Positions 7,808-13,863 of a stretch of DNA of 16,083 nucleotides are shown piece by piece (within the stretch, counting starts at the first letter, position 1; each line of letters begins with the position of its first letter). Location of the stretch: assembly GCA_964530925.1 (NCBI GenBank), contig CAZHBZ010000012.1:1-16083 (forward strand). The letters run 5' to 3'. Under the pieces are notes generated by a model. It searched no databases, was not told the DNA's origin, and saw only the letters and a program-made list of their open reading frames with translations. Source of the stretch: LiPW-15 sp964530925. Its GTDB lineage: Bacteria > Patescibacteriota > Minisyncoccia > UBA6257 > 2-01-FULL-56-20. Position numbers and translations under genes: made by a program.

Positions 7808-8122
7808 ATGAACAAAAGATTGTACGTTGGAAACCTCCCGTACACTACCACCGAGGAAGATCTTAAAACGACTTTCGCGGCTGCTGGTGCGGTGGAATCC
7901 GCGACCATCGTAACGGACAAATTCTCTGGACGCTCCAAAGGATTTGGTTTCGTCGAGATGGCGACTCCGGAAGAGGCTGAAAAAGCTATCCAGACGCTCA
8001 ACCAGAGCGAGATGGGTGGTCGCAAGCTCTCCGTGAGCGAAGCTCGTCCGAGAGAAGAGCGCAGCGGTTCCCGCGGCGACTTCGGCGGCGGCTTCAAAAA
8101 GAACTTCGGCGGCGGCTACTAA
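7808..8122 (+). CDS. RRM-domain RNA-binding protein with glycine-rich tail
   Basis: 104 residues. A single RNA recognition motif fills residues 3-79: RNP2 is LYVGNL (5-10) and RNP1 is KGFGFVEM (44-51), with the RNA-stacking aromatic residues Tyr6, Phe46 and Phe48. The tail (81-104) is Arg/Gly/Phe-rich with repeated GGG. This is the architecture of the bacterial Rbp proteins first known from cyanobacteria, which bind single-stranded RNA and are often cold-induced. The protein is small and soluble, so it acts in the cytoplasm. The codons (no ATA, many ATC, GTC, CTC) and the near-consensus promoter suggest high expression. The gene is monocistronic, between a structured leader and a branched 3' structure followed by a terminator, which raises the possibility of autoregulation. 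Function as an RNA chaperone or regulator is inferred from the family. Confidence 0.95.
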   Translation: MNKRLYVGNLPYTTTEEDLKTTFAAAGAVESATIVTDKFSGRSKGFGFVEMATPEEAEKAIQTLNQSEMGGRKLSVSEARPREERSGSRGDFGGGFKKNFGGGY

Positions 8123-8204
8123 CCGAGATAGTAGGATTTCCGGAGGCGTGTTGCGCCAAGCATAAAATGCAATCCGGAAATTACACTACTCGGCAAGGCC
8201 TGCC
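8123..8204 (+). ncRNA. Branched RNA structure in the 3' region of the RRM transcript
   Basis: Directly after the stop codon: outer stem CCGAG-a-TAGT (8123-8132) with ACTACTCGG (8185-8193), middle stem TTTCCGGA (8137-8144) with TCCGGAAA (8173-8180), and inside it two hairpins, GGCG-tgttg-CGCC (8145-8157) and GCAT-aaa-ATGC (8160-8170), forming a three-way junction. An alternative hairpin GGCA-aggcc-TGCC (8192-8204) overlaps the outer stem end. I recognise no known RNA family. It may be a 3' untranslated element or the body of a processed small RNA; expression is unproven. Confidence 0.5.
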
Positions 8205-8215
8205 AATGTAATCGC

Positions 8216-8246
8216 AAAAAAGACCCCTGCTTAGAGGGGCTTTTTG
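8216..8246 (+). terminator. Rho-independent terminator of the RRM unit
   Basis: AAAAAG-a-CCCCT (8217-8228), loop GCTTAG, AGGGG-CTTTTT (8235-8245). The stem is GC-rich next to the loop and closes with an A-tract/T-tract, as in an intrinsic terminator. Confidence 0.9.
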
Positions 8247-8257
8247 TTGTCTCTACA

Positions 8258-8277
8258 CCTGTCTGCCGGCAGGCAGG
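8258..8277 (+). repeat. REP-like 20-base palindrome
   Basis: CCTGTCTGCCGGCAGGCAGG is palindromic except for one T:G pair. It lies just beyond the RRM terminator in a non-coding stretch (8247-8391). Only one copy occurs in the window, so membership in a dispersed family is a guess from its REP-like look. Confidence 0.45.
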
Positions 8278-8337
8278 GATTACGAATTTAGCGAATATAC
8301 AAATAACGTTTCAAGCTCGATTTTTGGATGGAGTTTC

Positions 8338-8366
8338 TTGACGCTCTCCTTTTATGAAGATAGCCT
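8338..8366 (+). promoter_or_regulatory. Putative promoter of the small Zn-binding protein gene
   Basis: TTGACG (8338-8343), 17-base spacer, TAGCCT (8361-8366). The -35 is good and the -10 weak. Transcription would begin near 8373, just before the AGGAGG at 8381. Confidence 0.4.
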
Positions 8367-8391
8367 TGGGCCAGGACATAAGGAGGCGAGA

Positions 8392-8583
8392 ATGAAGGAA
8401 GCCCCGACTTTTAAGGGATTCTGGAAATTGGCAAAGTGCGTTGTCTGCCGCGCGCGCGAGTGCTGCCTAAAGTCTTGGCGGTCGAATGGGAGGCCAATCT
8501 ATTGGTGTTCGGACAGCTGCCATGAAATGGGCGAGGGAATTACGGGGAAGATTCCGATTGTTGTTATCGACAAGAAGCGATAA
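8392..8583 (+). CDS. Small cysteine-rich, probably zinc-binding protein
   Basis: 63 residues from the ATG at 8392, chosen because a perfect AAGGAGG SD lies 6 bases upstream; the ORF itself is open further up, but that part precedes the SD. Cysteines are arranged as CVVC (near 17-20), CC (about 25-26) and CSDSCH (about 42-47), with a Trp-Cys before the last group. C-x2-C ... C-x3-C with aromatic residues between resembles small treble-clef or MYM/TRASH-type zinc fingers, but I cannot place it in a named family. The C-terminus is a hydrophobic strand with a basic end (IPIVVIDKKR). It has its own promoter candidate and terminator, so it is a separate transcription unit between the RRM and mutM genes. 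No Ile is read by ATA. A real protein is likely; the function is unknown. Confidence 0.75.
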   Translation: MKEAPTFKGFWKLAKCVVCRARECCLKSWRSNGRPIYWCSDSCHEMGEGITGKIPIVVIDKKR

Positions 8584-8586
8584 CGC

Positions 8587-8614
8587 AAGGCGAGCCTAGG
8601 GGCTCGCCTTATTT
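8587..8614 (+). terminator. Terminator after the small Zn-binding protein gene
   Basis: AAGGCGAGCC (8587-8596), loop TAGG, GGCTCGCCTT (8601-8610): a perfect 10-base-pair stem followed by ATTTG. It starts 3 bases after the stop codon. Confidence 0.85.
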
Positions 8615-8625
8615 GTCTACATGAA

Positions 8626-8654
8626 TTAGTTTAGTTAGGATATTCGCATAAATT
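8626..8654 (+). promoter_or_regulatory. Putative promoter of mutM
   Basis: TTAGTT (8626-8631), 17-base spacer, TAAATT (8649-8654). Only 9 bases separate it from the ATG at 8664 and no SD is present, so the transcript would be leaderless or have a leader of about three bases. Confidence 0.45.
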
Positions 8655-8663
8655 ATCGAACAC

Positions 8664-9623
8664 ATGCCAGAACTCCCGGAGGTAGAAAATTTACGTATTG
8701 GTCTCGCGCGCAAGATTGCCGGGCAAAAAATAAAAAACGTTAAGGTCTTGGCGCCAAAGCTTGTGGCCGGAGCGGGGAATGTCCGCGCGCCTTCGCGCGG
8801 GAAGACTGCGGAGTTTATCAAAGGCATAACCGGCGAGGTAATCGAGAGAATAGAGAGGCGGGCAAAAAATCTCATTTTCCGCTTTAGGGGCGGGGGATTG
8901 CTTCTTGTGCATCTCAAGATGTCCGGTCAATTCGTCTATCGGGAGGGGGGCGAGATTATCCAAGGGGGCCATCCGATAAGGATTGTGGAAATAGAGCAGA
9001 ACAAACCAGGTAGTAGAACTTTTGACGGCGCGAAGCGCCAGAGTCCAAAATCAAAAGTTTCACTACCTGGCAAGCACACCCATATAATTTTCGAGCTTTC
9101 CCGTGGAACGCTTTTTTATAACGACATTCGGACTTTCGGCTATCTATTATATTTCAAAGATTACGCGACTTTTGAAAAAAAGAATCATTTTAAAAAAATC
9201 GGACCGGAACCCCTTTCCAAAGATTTTACTCTCGCGCGTTTCGCGCGCGAACTTAAAACCAATAACTCAAAACTGAAAATTATTTTGCTTTCGCAAAAAG
9301 CGGTGGCAGGACTTGGAAATATTTACGCGGATGAAGTTTGTTTTGAAGCGGGGGTGAGGCCGACTCGCCGCGCTTCTTCGTTGAATGGGGAGGAAATAAA
9401 AAAACTTTATGCGGCTATAAAACGCATTTTAAAACGGGCAATAGAAACCGGCGGCTCTTCGGTCGCAACTTATATGCTTCTGGATGAAAGTCGCGGAAAC
9501 TATGCGCGGGAGCATAAGGTTTACGGGCGTGGCGGGGAAGAATGCGCGAATTGCGGAAAGAAATTAAAAAGCATAACTCTGGGCGGGAGAACCACGGTTT
9601 TTTGCGTTGGTTGCGAGAGGTAG
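8664..9623 (+). CDS. mutM: Formamidopyrimidine-DNA glycosylase (Fpg/MutM) with insertion
   Basis: 319 residues, against about 270-290 usual. It removes oxidised purines (8-oxoguanine, formamidopyrimidines) and cuts the resulting abasic site. The N-terminus MPELPEVE supplies the catalytic Pro2 and Glu3 after Met removal. LLVHLKMSGQF, the helix-two-turn-helix region QKAVAGLGNIYADEVCFEAGVRP, and the C-terminal zinc finger (C-x2-C ... C-x2-C, ending FCVGCER) are all intact. The extra length comes mostly from residues about 115-134, encoded by a palindromic element (9006-9070), between GGHPI and LPGKHTHIIFE, a loop position unlikely to disturb the active site. A shorter oddity is at 8783-8800, where CCGCGCG-cctt-CGCGCGG encodes part of a loop near residues 40-46. 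The likely promoter sits directly before the ATG. The 51-residue membrane protein gene follows 51 bases later with no terminator between. Confidence 0.95.
   Translation: MPELPEVENLRIGLARKIAGQKIKNVKVLAPKLVAGAGNVRAPSRGKTAEFIKGITGEVIERIERRAKNLIFRFRGGGLLLVHLKMSGQFVYREGGEIIQGGHPIRIVEIEQNKPGSRTFDGAKRQSPKSKVSLPGKHTHIIFELSRGTLFYNDIRTFGYLLYFKDYATFEKKNHFKKIGPEPLSKDFTLARFARELKTNNSKLKIILLSQKAVAGLGNIYADEVCFEAGVRPTRRASSLNGEEIKKLYAAIKRILKRAIETGGSSVATYMLLDESRGNYAREHKVYGRGGEECANCGKKLKSITLGGRTTVFCVGCER
9006..9070 (+). repeat. Palindromic element inserted in frame in mutM
   Basis: Arms 9006-9025 (CCAGGTAGTAGAACTTTTGA) and 9051-9070 (TCAAAAGTTTCACTACCTGG) pair at 19 of 20 positions (one A:C mismatch, one G:T). 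The 25-base centre contains GGCGC-gaa-GCGCC. The ends CCAGG and CCTGG begin 60 bases apart, so removing one copy plus the interior restores the frame and leaves Asn-Lys-Pro-Gly-Lys-His, close to the usual family sequence. This resembles the way Rickettsia palindromic elements sit in coding genes; the element itself is not one I can name. Confidence 0.7.
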
Positions 9624-9674
9624 CATTGGGTGGTAGTCTCAAGCCGAGCAGACAGATTCGAGGAGGAAGAAGAG

Positions 9675-9830
9675 ATGACGCTTTATCGATGGTTGGCTCT
9701 AGCCCTCTGCGCTCTCGCCCTGATCAAGTTCATCAACGTGAAGTTTGACAAACCCCTTGGGTTGCCATGGAAGAGCGAGGCGATTCTGGGAGTAATGTAT
9801 CTCACGGCAGGTTACTTTCTGATCTTTTGA
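9675..9830 (+). CDS. Small two-helix membrane protein, function unknown
   Basis: 51 residues from the ATG at 9675, selected because AGGAGG (9661-9666) lies 8 bases upstream; the GTG at 9630 would add an implausible Glu-rich lead that is really the SD region. Two membrane segments are visible: residues 5-20 (RWLALALCALALIKFI) and 36-51 (AILGVMYLTAGYFLIF), joined by a loop containing KFDKPLGLPWKSE. It is probably an inner-membrane hairpin protein. It follows mutM without a terminator and ends 6 bases before a strong one, so it is the last gene of that unit. No ATA codon is used. I do not recognise a family; the SD, terminator and hydrophobic pattern support a real gene. Confidence 0.7.
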   Translation: MTLYRWLALALCALALIKFINVKFDKPLGLPWKSEAILGVMYLTAGYFLIF

Positions 9831-9836
9831 CCTTAC

Positions 9837-9863
9837 GCCGCCCTCAACTCGGGCGGCTTTTTT
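9837..9863 (+). terminator. Terminator after mutM and the 51-residue gene
   Basis: GCCGCCC (9837-9843), loop TCAACTC, GGGCGGC (9851-9857), then TTTTTT. A classic intrinsic terminator. Confidence 0.93.
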
Positions 9864-9892
9864 GTGAGTTTATATAAACGCGCGAACATCGG

Positions 9893-9901
9893 TGCTATAC
9901 T
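9893..9901 (+). promoter_or_regulatory. Extended -10 promoter giving a leaderless transcript
   Basis: TGCTATACT (9893-9901) is an extended -10 element. It ends 6 bases before the ATG at 9908, so transcription should start at or within a base or two of the start codon. No SD and no good -35 are present, which fits an extended -10 promoter. Confidence 0.6.
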
Positions 9902-9907
9902 GAATAT

Positions 9908-11242
9908 ATGAGCGCGGCAGAAAAAATTTTTCCGGAAGCCGAACAACCCGAAGGAGTTTTAGTCGGCCCGGGTGATATTTTTGAGGATGGGGCGGAAAAG
10001 AAAACGGGGAGAGAGCCGGTAATAAAGCCCGGGGAGATTTTTGATCCGGAAGAGGAAATAAAGAAGATACTGAAATTTTCGGGCGAGGAAAGGGAAAAGA
10101 AATTCGCCGAATACAAGGAAAAATTTCTTTGCCAAAAAGAGGGGTTGGCGGAGATAGAAGAAGCTTTGCGCGACTTTGTTGGCGACAATCCGGATGCGTC
10201 CATGGAGGAAATTCTTTCCCGGGCCAATATTTTTTTTGGAGATTATGGATTGACGGTTGGGCAGCGTCTTAAGTTTTTTTCGGCGATTTCGAAATATATC
10301 GAGAAACGCGCGGATATAAATTACGCGCTAGAGGCATTTATGAAGGATGGGAAAGAGCCGCCAATCGATTCCGAGCGTTTCTTTGAGGCGCTTTTCGGTT
10401 CTAAGCCCGAGGGGAAGGTTGATGTTATTGTTGGTTCGGTCAGCATTTTCCTCCGCTGTCATAATGAATTGGACTACGCGCGCGGAGTCAAGGTTGCCGG
10501 ACTCCTTTCCGAGGGGGTAGATGCCGGGAAAATTATCGAGATGTCTATGGGGAGCCAGGCTATAAAACTTAATAAAACTTTGATCTCCGGACTTGATGAT
10601 ACGATAACCTTGGAAAATACCGAGCTGGAAGAAAAACGCATTCGGGCCAGAGGGCTTCCGGTTGAGGAGTCTGCGTCGCTCGCGGAAACGGAATCGCGCA
10701 ATAATTTTTTACACGAAGAACAGCACGCGGTTTATTCTCTGCTAAAAGAAGGGGACTCTCGCCGCTTTGAGAGGATTGGAGATGTTCTCTACGCGGATAA
10801 CGAGGAAGAAAGATTCGTCGCAGCCAGATTATATTTTAAAAATTTTTTGCCGATTATTTTTTCGGCGGATAAAGATGAGATTTTGGCGAGGATGTCCGGA
10901 GAATTTTCGGAAGAAGAATTTAAGAAGGGGATGGAGGACCTTCGAGGCGAGCTTCGCCGTGGAGGGTTTTATGATCTGCGCGCTACCTACGGGGAAAATA
11001 TTTCTAATAGAGCTTTGGAACAGCTGGAGCCGGAGGCCAGGACGGCAGTTCTTAAAGCCAAGGATGAGATATTTGGCGCGAGTTATGACAAAAAAATAGA
11101 TGAGGCTTTCGACGCTGTTTACGCGCTGGTCGGAGCCGGTTATGGGCTGAAACGTTCCCGCGCCATGCTCGGAAGCGTGCCTTTTTCTAAATGGAAAAGA
11201 GAAGTGGCGCGCCTGATTGGTCGCGCCGTCGAGAAAGTCTAA
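9908..11242 (+). CDS. Uncharacterised protein with HEEQH zincin-like motif
   Basis: 444 residues, soluble and highly charged, with no signal peptide or membrane segment. The first 60 residues are acidic and contain two similar short segments, VGPGDIFEDGAEK and IKPGEIFDPEEE. Residues 60-260 are predicted mainly helical. At 269-273 the sequence NNFLHEEQHAVYSLL carries HExxH (H269, E270, H273), the zinc-binding and catalytic motif of zincin metalloproteases, with hydrophobic residues before it as expected. No third ligand is certain; glutamates in NEEERFVAARLYF, about 25 residues on, are candidates. The C-terminal part (about 310-440) is again helical and charged. I do not recognise the family; a metallopeptidase role is an inference from one short motif. 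Transcription appears leaderless. The gene stands alone between a terminator and the gyrB promoter. Confidence 0.8.
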   Translation: MSAAEKIFPEAEQPEGVLVGPGDIFEDGAEKKTGREPVIKPGEIFDPEEEIKKILKFSGEEREKKFAEYKEKFLCQKEGLAEIEEALRDFVGDNPDASMEEILSRANIFFGDYGLTVGQRLKFFSAISKYIEKRADINYALEAFMKDGKEPPIDSERFFEALFGSKPEGKVDVIVGSVSIFLRCHNELDYARGVKVAGLLSEGVDAGKIIEMSMGSQAIKLNKTLISGLDDTITLENTELEEKRIRARGLPVEESASLAETESRNNFLHEEQHAVYSLLKEGDSRRFERIGDVLYADNEEERFVAARLYFKNFLPIIFSADKDEILARMSGEFSEEEFKKGMEDLRGELRRGGFYDLRATYGENISNRALEQLEPEARTAVLKAKDEIFGASYDKKIDEAFDAVYALVGAGYGLKRSRAMLGSVPFSKWKREVARLIGRAVEKV

Positions 11243-11304
11243 TTTTGTGGTTGTTGGTCCTCAAAAAGTCAATAAATACGTTGCTTTCCGGCTGGTGTCG
11301 GAGC

Positions 11305-11333
11305 TTGGTTTTTGCCTGGAAAAATGATAAAAT
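11305..11333 (+). promoter_or_regulatory. Putative promoter of gyrB
   Basis: TTGGTT (11305-11310), 17-base spacer, TAAAAT (11328-11333). Transcription would start near 11340, giving a leader of about 125 bases with two hairpins. Confidence 0.5.
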
Positions 11334-11344
11334 GTACTTAAGTT

Positions 11345-11429
11345 AATTAGCCTCAAACAAGGGCTAATTTTCGTCAAAATCATTAAAAAATAGCGAAATA
11401 TTGACCCACGCCGCTGGCGGGGTGCTCAA
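11345..11429 (+). promoter_or_regulatory. Structured leader of gyrB
   Basis: AATTAGCC-tcaaacaag-GGCTAATT (11345-11369), followed by TTCG, makes an eight-pair hairpin. A second hairpin is CAC-g-CCG-ctgg-CGG-g-GTG (11407-11424), bracketed by TTG and CAA. GGCGGGGTGCTCA (11416-11428) nearly repeats a motif before rplK at almost the same distance from the start codon. No SD precedes gyrB. A control role is inference. Confidence 0.4.
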
Positions 11430-11464
11430 TTTTATAGCTCACTCCGTTTCACATAAAAATAGGC

Positions 11465-13402
11465 ATGGCTAAAAAAGAAGAGGATAAAGATAAAAAACCG
11501 ACATCATCTTACGCAGCTAAGGACATTATGGTCCTTGAGGGGCTCGATCCGGTAAGAAAACGCCCGGGTATGTATATCGGGGGAACCGGTCCGGATGGTT
11601 TGCACCATCTCGTTTGGGAAGTCGCCGACAACGCTATCGACGAAGCTATGGCTGGCCACGCGAAGAACGTTATCGTGGAGCTTTTGCCAGACAATAAAGT
11701 TTCTGTTTTCGACGATGGGCGTGGTATTCCGGTGGATATCCATCCGCATACAAAAGTTTCCGCGCTTGAAACGGTTTTAACAACGCTTCATGCCGGAGGA
11801 AAATTCGGCGGCGAGGGTTATAAAGTTTCCGGCGGATTGCACGGCGTGGGTGTCTCTGTCGTGAACGCGCTCTCGGAGTGGCTCCGGGTGGAGGTTCACC
11901 GCGAGGGCGGACTTTATATGCAGGAATATAAGAGGGGAAAGCCCGTGGCTAAAGTTAAAAAAATCGGGACCTCAAAAATTACCGGCACAAAAGTTGTTTT
12001 TTTGGCGGACAAGGAAATCTTCGAAACCATTGAGTATTCGGTAAAGAGGATAATGGAGCGCTTGCGGCAGCAGGCTTATCTTACGAAAGGAATACGCGTG
12101 AATTTTATCGACCGAAGAGAAGATCCGGTTTCCGCCTATGGATTTTATTTTGAGGGCGGGGTCATGTCTTTCGCGAGCCATCTGGCGCGGAATAAAAAAC
12201 CGCTACAGGAAGATATTTTTTACATACATAAGCAATATGAAAAAGTAGAGGTGGAGGTCGCTTTTACTTATGTGGACGATATCGAAACCAAAGAGTTGAG
12301 TTTCGCGAACAATATCAACAATCCGGATGGAGGAACGCACGTGACGGGTTTTCGTTCCGCGATAACGAGGACTTTGAATAACTACGCCCGCTCGGAAAAC
12401 TATCTCAAAGAAAAAGACGAGAATTTAACAGCTGAAGATACCCGCGAAGGTTTAGTGACGGTTATCTCCGTAAAATTGCCGGAACCTCAATTCGAAGGCC
12501 AGACTAAGGCGAGGCTTGGGTCTCCTGAGGCGAGGCCAGCGGTCGAGAGCGTTGTGAATGAAGCGCTAAAAGACTTTTTAGAAAAACATCCGCAGGAGGG
12601 CAGGAGAATTATTGAGAAGGTTCTTTTGGCCGCGCGCGCGAGAAAAGCAGCTAAAGCCGCGAAAGATACCGTGATGAGAAAAGGGGCTCTCGAAGGCTTG
12701 ACCCTCCCTGGAAAGCTCGCGGATTGCACTTCCAAGAAAGCCGAGGAATCGGAACTTTTCATCGTGGAGGGAGATTCCGCAGGCGGCAGCGCGAAAATGG
12801 GCCGGGACAGAAAGACTCAGGCAATATTGCCTCTGCGCGGAAAAATTTTGAACGTAGAAAAATCCCGGCTGGACAAGATGCTCGCTAACGCGGAGATTAG
12901 GTCTTTGGTTATCGCGATAGGAGCGGCAATCGGACAAGATTTTGATATCAGCAAGGCTCGTTATCACAAAATAATTATCATGACCGATGCGGATGTGGAC
13001 GGCGCGCATATTCGGACCCTGCTTATGACTCTTTTTTATCGCTACTTCCATCCGATGGTGGCGGCCGGTTATGTCTATGCCGCCCAACCTCCGCTTTTCA
13101 AACTTCAACAAGGGAAGGAGATACGCTACGCGTATTCCGCGGAGGAGCAGACAAAAGTTCTAAAAGAAATGGAGAAGAAGGGGACTGTGTCGGTTAGCCG
13201 CTACAAAGGTTTGGGTGAAATGAATCCCGACCAGCTTTGGGAGACGACTATGAGTCCGGAGAACCGCGTGCTAAAACAAATTGATATCGATGACGCCGAA
13301 GCCGCAGACCATTTGTTCGATATTTTGATGGGCGACGAAGTCGAACCCAGGAAGCAGTTTATACAGACACACGCCACGAAGGTTCAGAACTTGGACGTCT
13401 AG
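11465..13402 (+). CDS. gyrB: DNA gyrase subunit B
   Basis: 645 residues; the ATPase and DNA-gate subunit of the type IIA topoisomerase that introduces negative supercoils together with GyrA. The GHKL ATPase domain shows VLEGLDPVRKRPGMYIG, the EVADNAIDEA helix with the catalytic Glu and ATP-binding Asn, VFDDGRGIPV, and the ATP lid with GGLHGVGVSVVNALS. The Toprim domain shows EGDSAGGSA (E435) and DADVDG (D508, D510, D512), the Mg-binding residues. AQPPLFKLQ and the closing YKGLGEMNPDQLWETTM are typical of GyrB rather than ParE, though only one type IIB-subunit gene is visible. The N-terminus has a Lys/Asp/Glu-rich extension of about 15 residues before the conserved part. Length is normal for the short GyrB type. 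The ATG has no SD. Nothing clearly terminator-like follows the stop. Confidence 0.97.
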   Translation: MAKKEEDKDKKPTSSYAAKDIMVLEGLDPVRKRPGMYIGGTGPDGLHHLVWEVADNAIDEAMAGHAKNVIVELLPDNKVSVFDDGRGIPVDIHPHTKVSALETVLTTLHAGGKFGGEGYKVSGGLHGVGVSVVNALSEWLRVEVHREGGLYMQEYKRGKPVAKVKKIGTSKITGTKVVFLADKEIFETIEYSVKRIMERLRQQAYLTKGIRVNFIDRREDPVSAYGFYFEGGVMSFASHLARNKKPLQEDIFYIHKQYEKVEVEVAFTYVDDIETKELSFANNINNPDGGTHVTGFRSAITRTLNNYARSENYLKEKDENLTAEDTREGLVTVISVKLPEPQFEGQTKARLGSPEARPAVESVVNEALKDFLEKHPQEGRRIIEKVLLAARARKAAKAAKDTVMRKGALEGLTLPGKLADCTSKKAEESELFIVEGDSAGGSAKMGRDRKTQAILPLRGKILNVEKSRLDKMLANAEIRSLVIAIGAAIGQDFDISKARYHKIIIMTDADVDGAHIRTLLMTLFYRYFHPMVAAGYVYAAQPPLFKLQQGKEIRYAYSAEEQTKVLKEMEKKGTVSVSRYKGLGEMNPDQLWETTMSPENRVLKQIDIDDAEAADHLFDILMGDEVEPRKQFIQTHATKVQNLDV

Positions 13403-13465
13403 AATAGTTAGTGGTTTGTAGGTTATAGGTTGTAGCAGGGAGTGCTTTCATTCCTTATTTGTCGG

Positions 13466-13555
13466 GCCCGCTTCACCAAAGCTCTAGCGGGGCGAAGCGG
13501 GCGGGTCGGCAAAACAGCCATTCGGGTCCGAGCCCATTGGGCTTCGATGACTCCG
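13466..13555 (+). repeat. Two GC-rich hairpins in the gyrB-secE gap
   Basis: GCCCGCTTC (13466-13474) pairs with GAAGCGGGC (13494-13502), continued by CC:GG inside a mismatch, around a 13-base loop. Then CGGGTCCGAGCCC (13523-13535), loop ATT, pairs with the 13539-13555 arm with three bulged bases. The stretch 13403-13583 otherwise holds no ORF of protein character and no tRNA signature. The hairpins look like a dispersed intergenic repeat, but only one copy is in the window. Confidence 0.4.
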
Positions 13556-13583
13556 CAAGGGCGAGGAGGGGGTTTTAAGAAAC

Positions 13584-13612
13584 TTGCAAAATCCATGGCT
13601 TCGTGGTAGGAT
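13584..13612 (+). promoter_or_regulatory. Putative promoter of secE-nusG
   Basis: TTGCAA (13584-13589), 17-base spacer, TAGGAT (13607-13612). Transcription would start near 13619, with a leader of about 50 bases and only a distant GGGAG before secE. The spacer and -10 lie within a weak AAATCC...GGATTT hairpin. Confidence 0.4.
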
Positions 13613-13670
13613 TTCGCTACTGGGTAATCCCCGGGCTTTTTTAAATAAAGGGAGTAGAATACATATAAAA

Positions 13671-13862
13671 ATGTTTTCCAAATTCAAAAATTACATAATT
13701 GAAGCAAGGCACGAGCTTAGAAATGTTCAGTGGCCGACCAGAAATGAAGCCGCAAAATTGACCGCGGTGGTTGTCGGAGTTTCTTTGGCGCTTTCTGTAT
13801 TTTTGGGCGTTTTTGACACGTTTTTTTCCTACGTAATAAAAGTTTTTGTTTTAAAATCGTAA
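13671..13862 (+). CDS. secE: Protein translocase subunit SecE
   Basis: 63 residues from the ATG at 13671; the open frame runs further upstream, but the conserved part begins at KFKNYIIEARHELRNVQWPTRNEA, the signature amphipathic helix of SecE, so the short form is right. One C-terminal membrane helix follows (about residues 33-57, VVVGVSLALSVFLGVFDTFF). SecE clamps SecY in the SecYEG channel in the cytoplasmic membrane and is essential. This is the one-helix form found in most bacteria rather than the three-helix E. coli form. nusG starts one base after the stop codon, the usual tight secE-nusG pair, which points to co-transcription and translational coupling. Confidence 0.95.
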   Translation: MFSKFKNYIIEARHELRNVQWPTRNEAAKLTAVVVGVSLALSVFLGVFDTFFSYVIKVFVLKS

Positions 13863-13863
13863 A

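Noticed and set aside
9601..9748. Fusion or frameshift linking mutM to the 51-residue gene
   Set aside because: mutM ends with a complete zinc finger and a normal stop, and the next gene has its own SD; overlapping ORFs here are other-frame shadows.
13500..13560. tRNA gene between gyrB and secE
   Set aside because: Hairpins and a TTCGGGTCC sequence caught the eye because tRNA-Trp is often found before secE, but there is no GTTCRANYC T-loop, no acceptor pairing and no anticodon arm.
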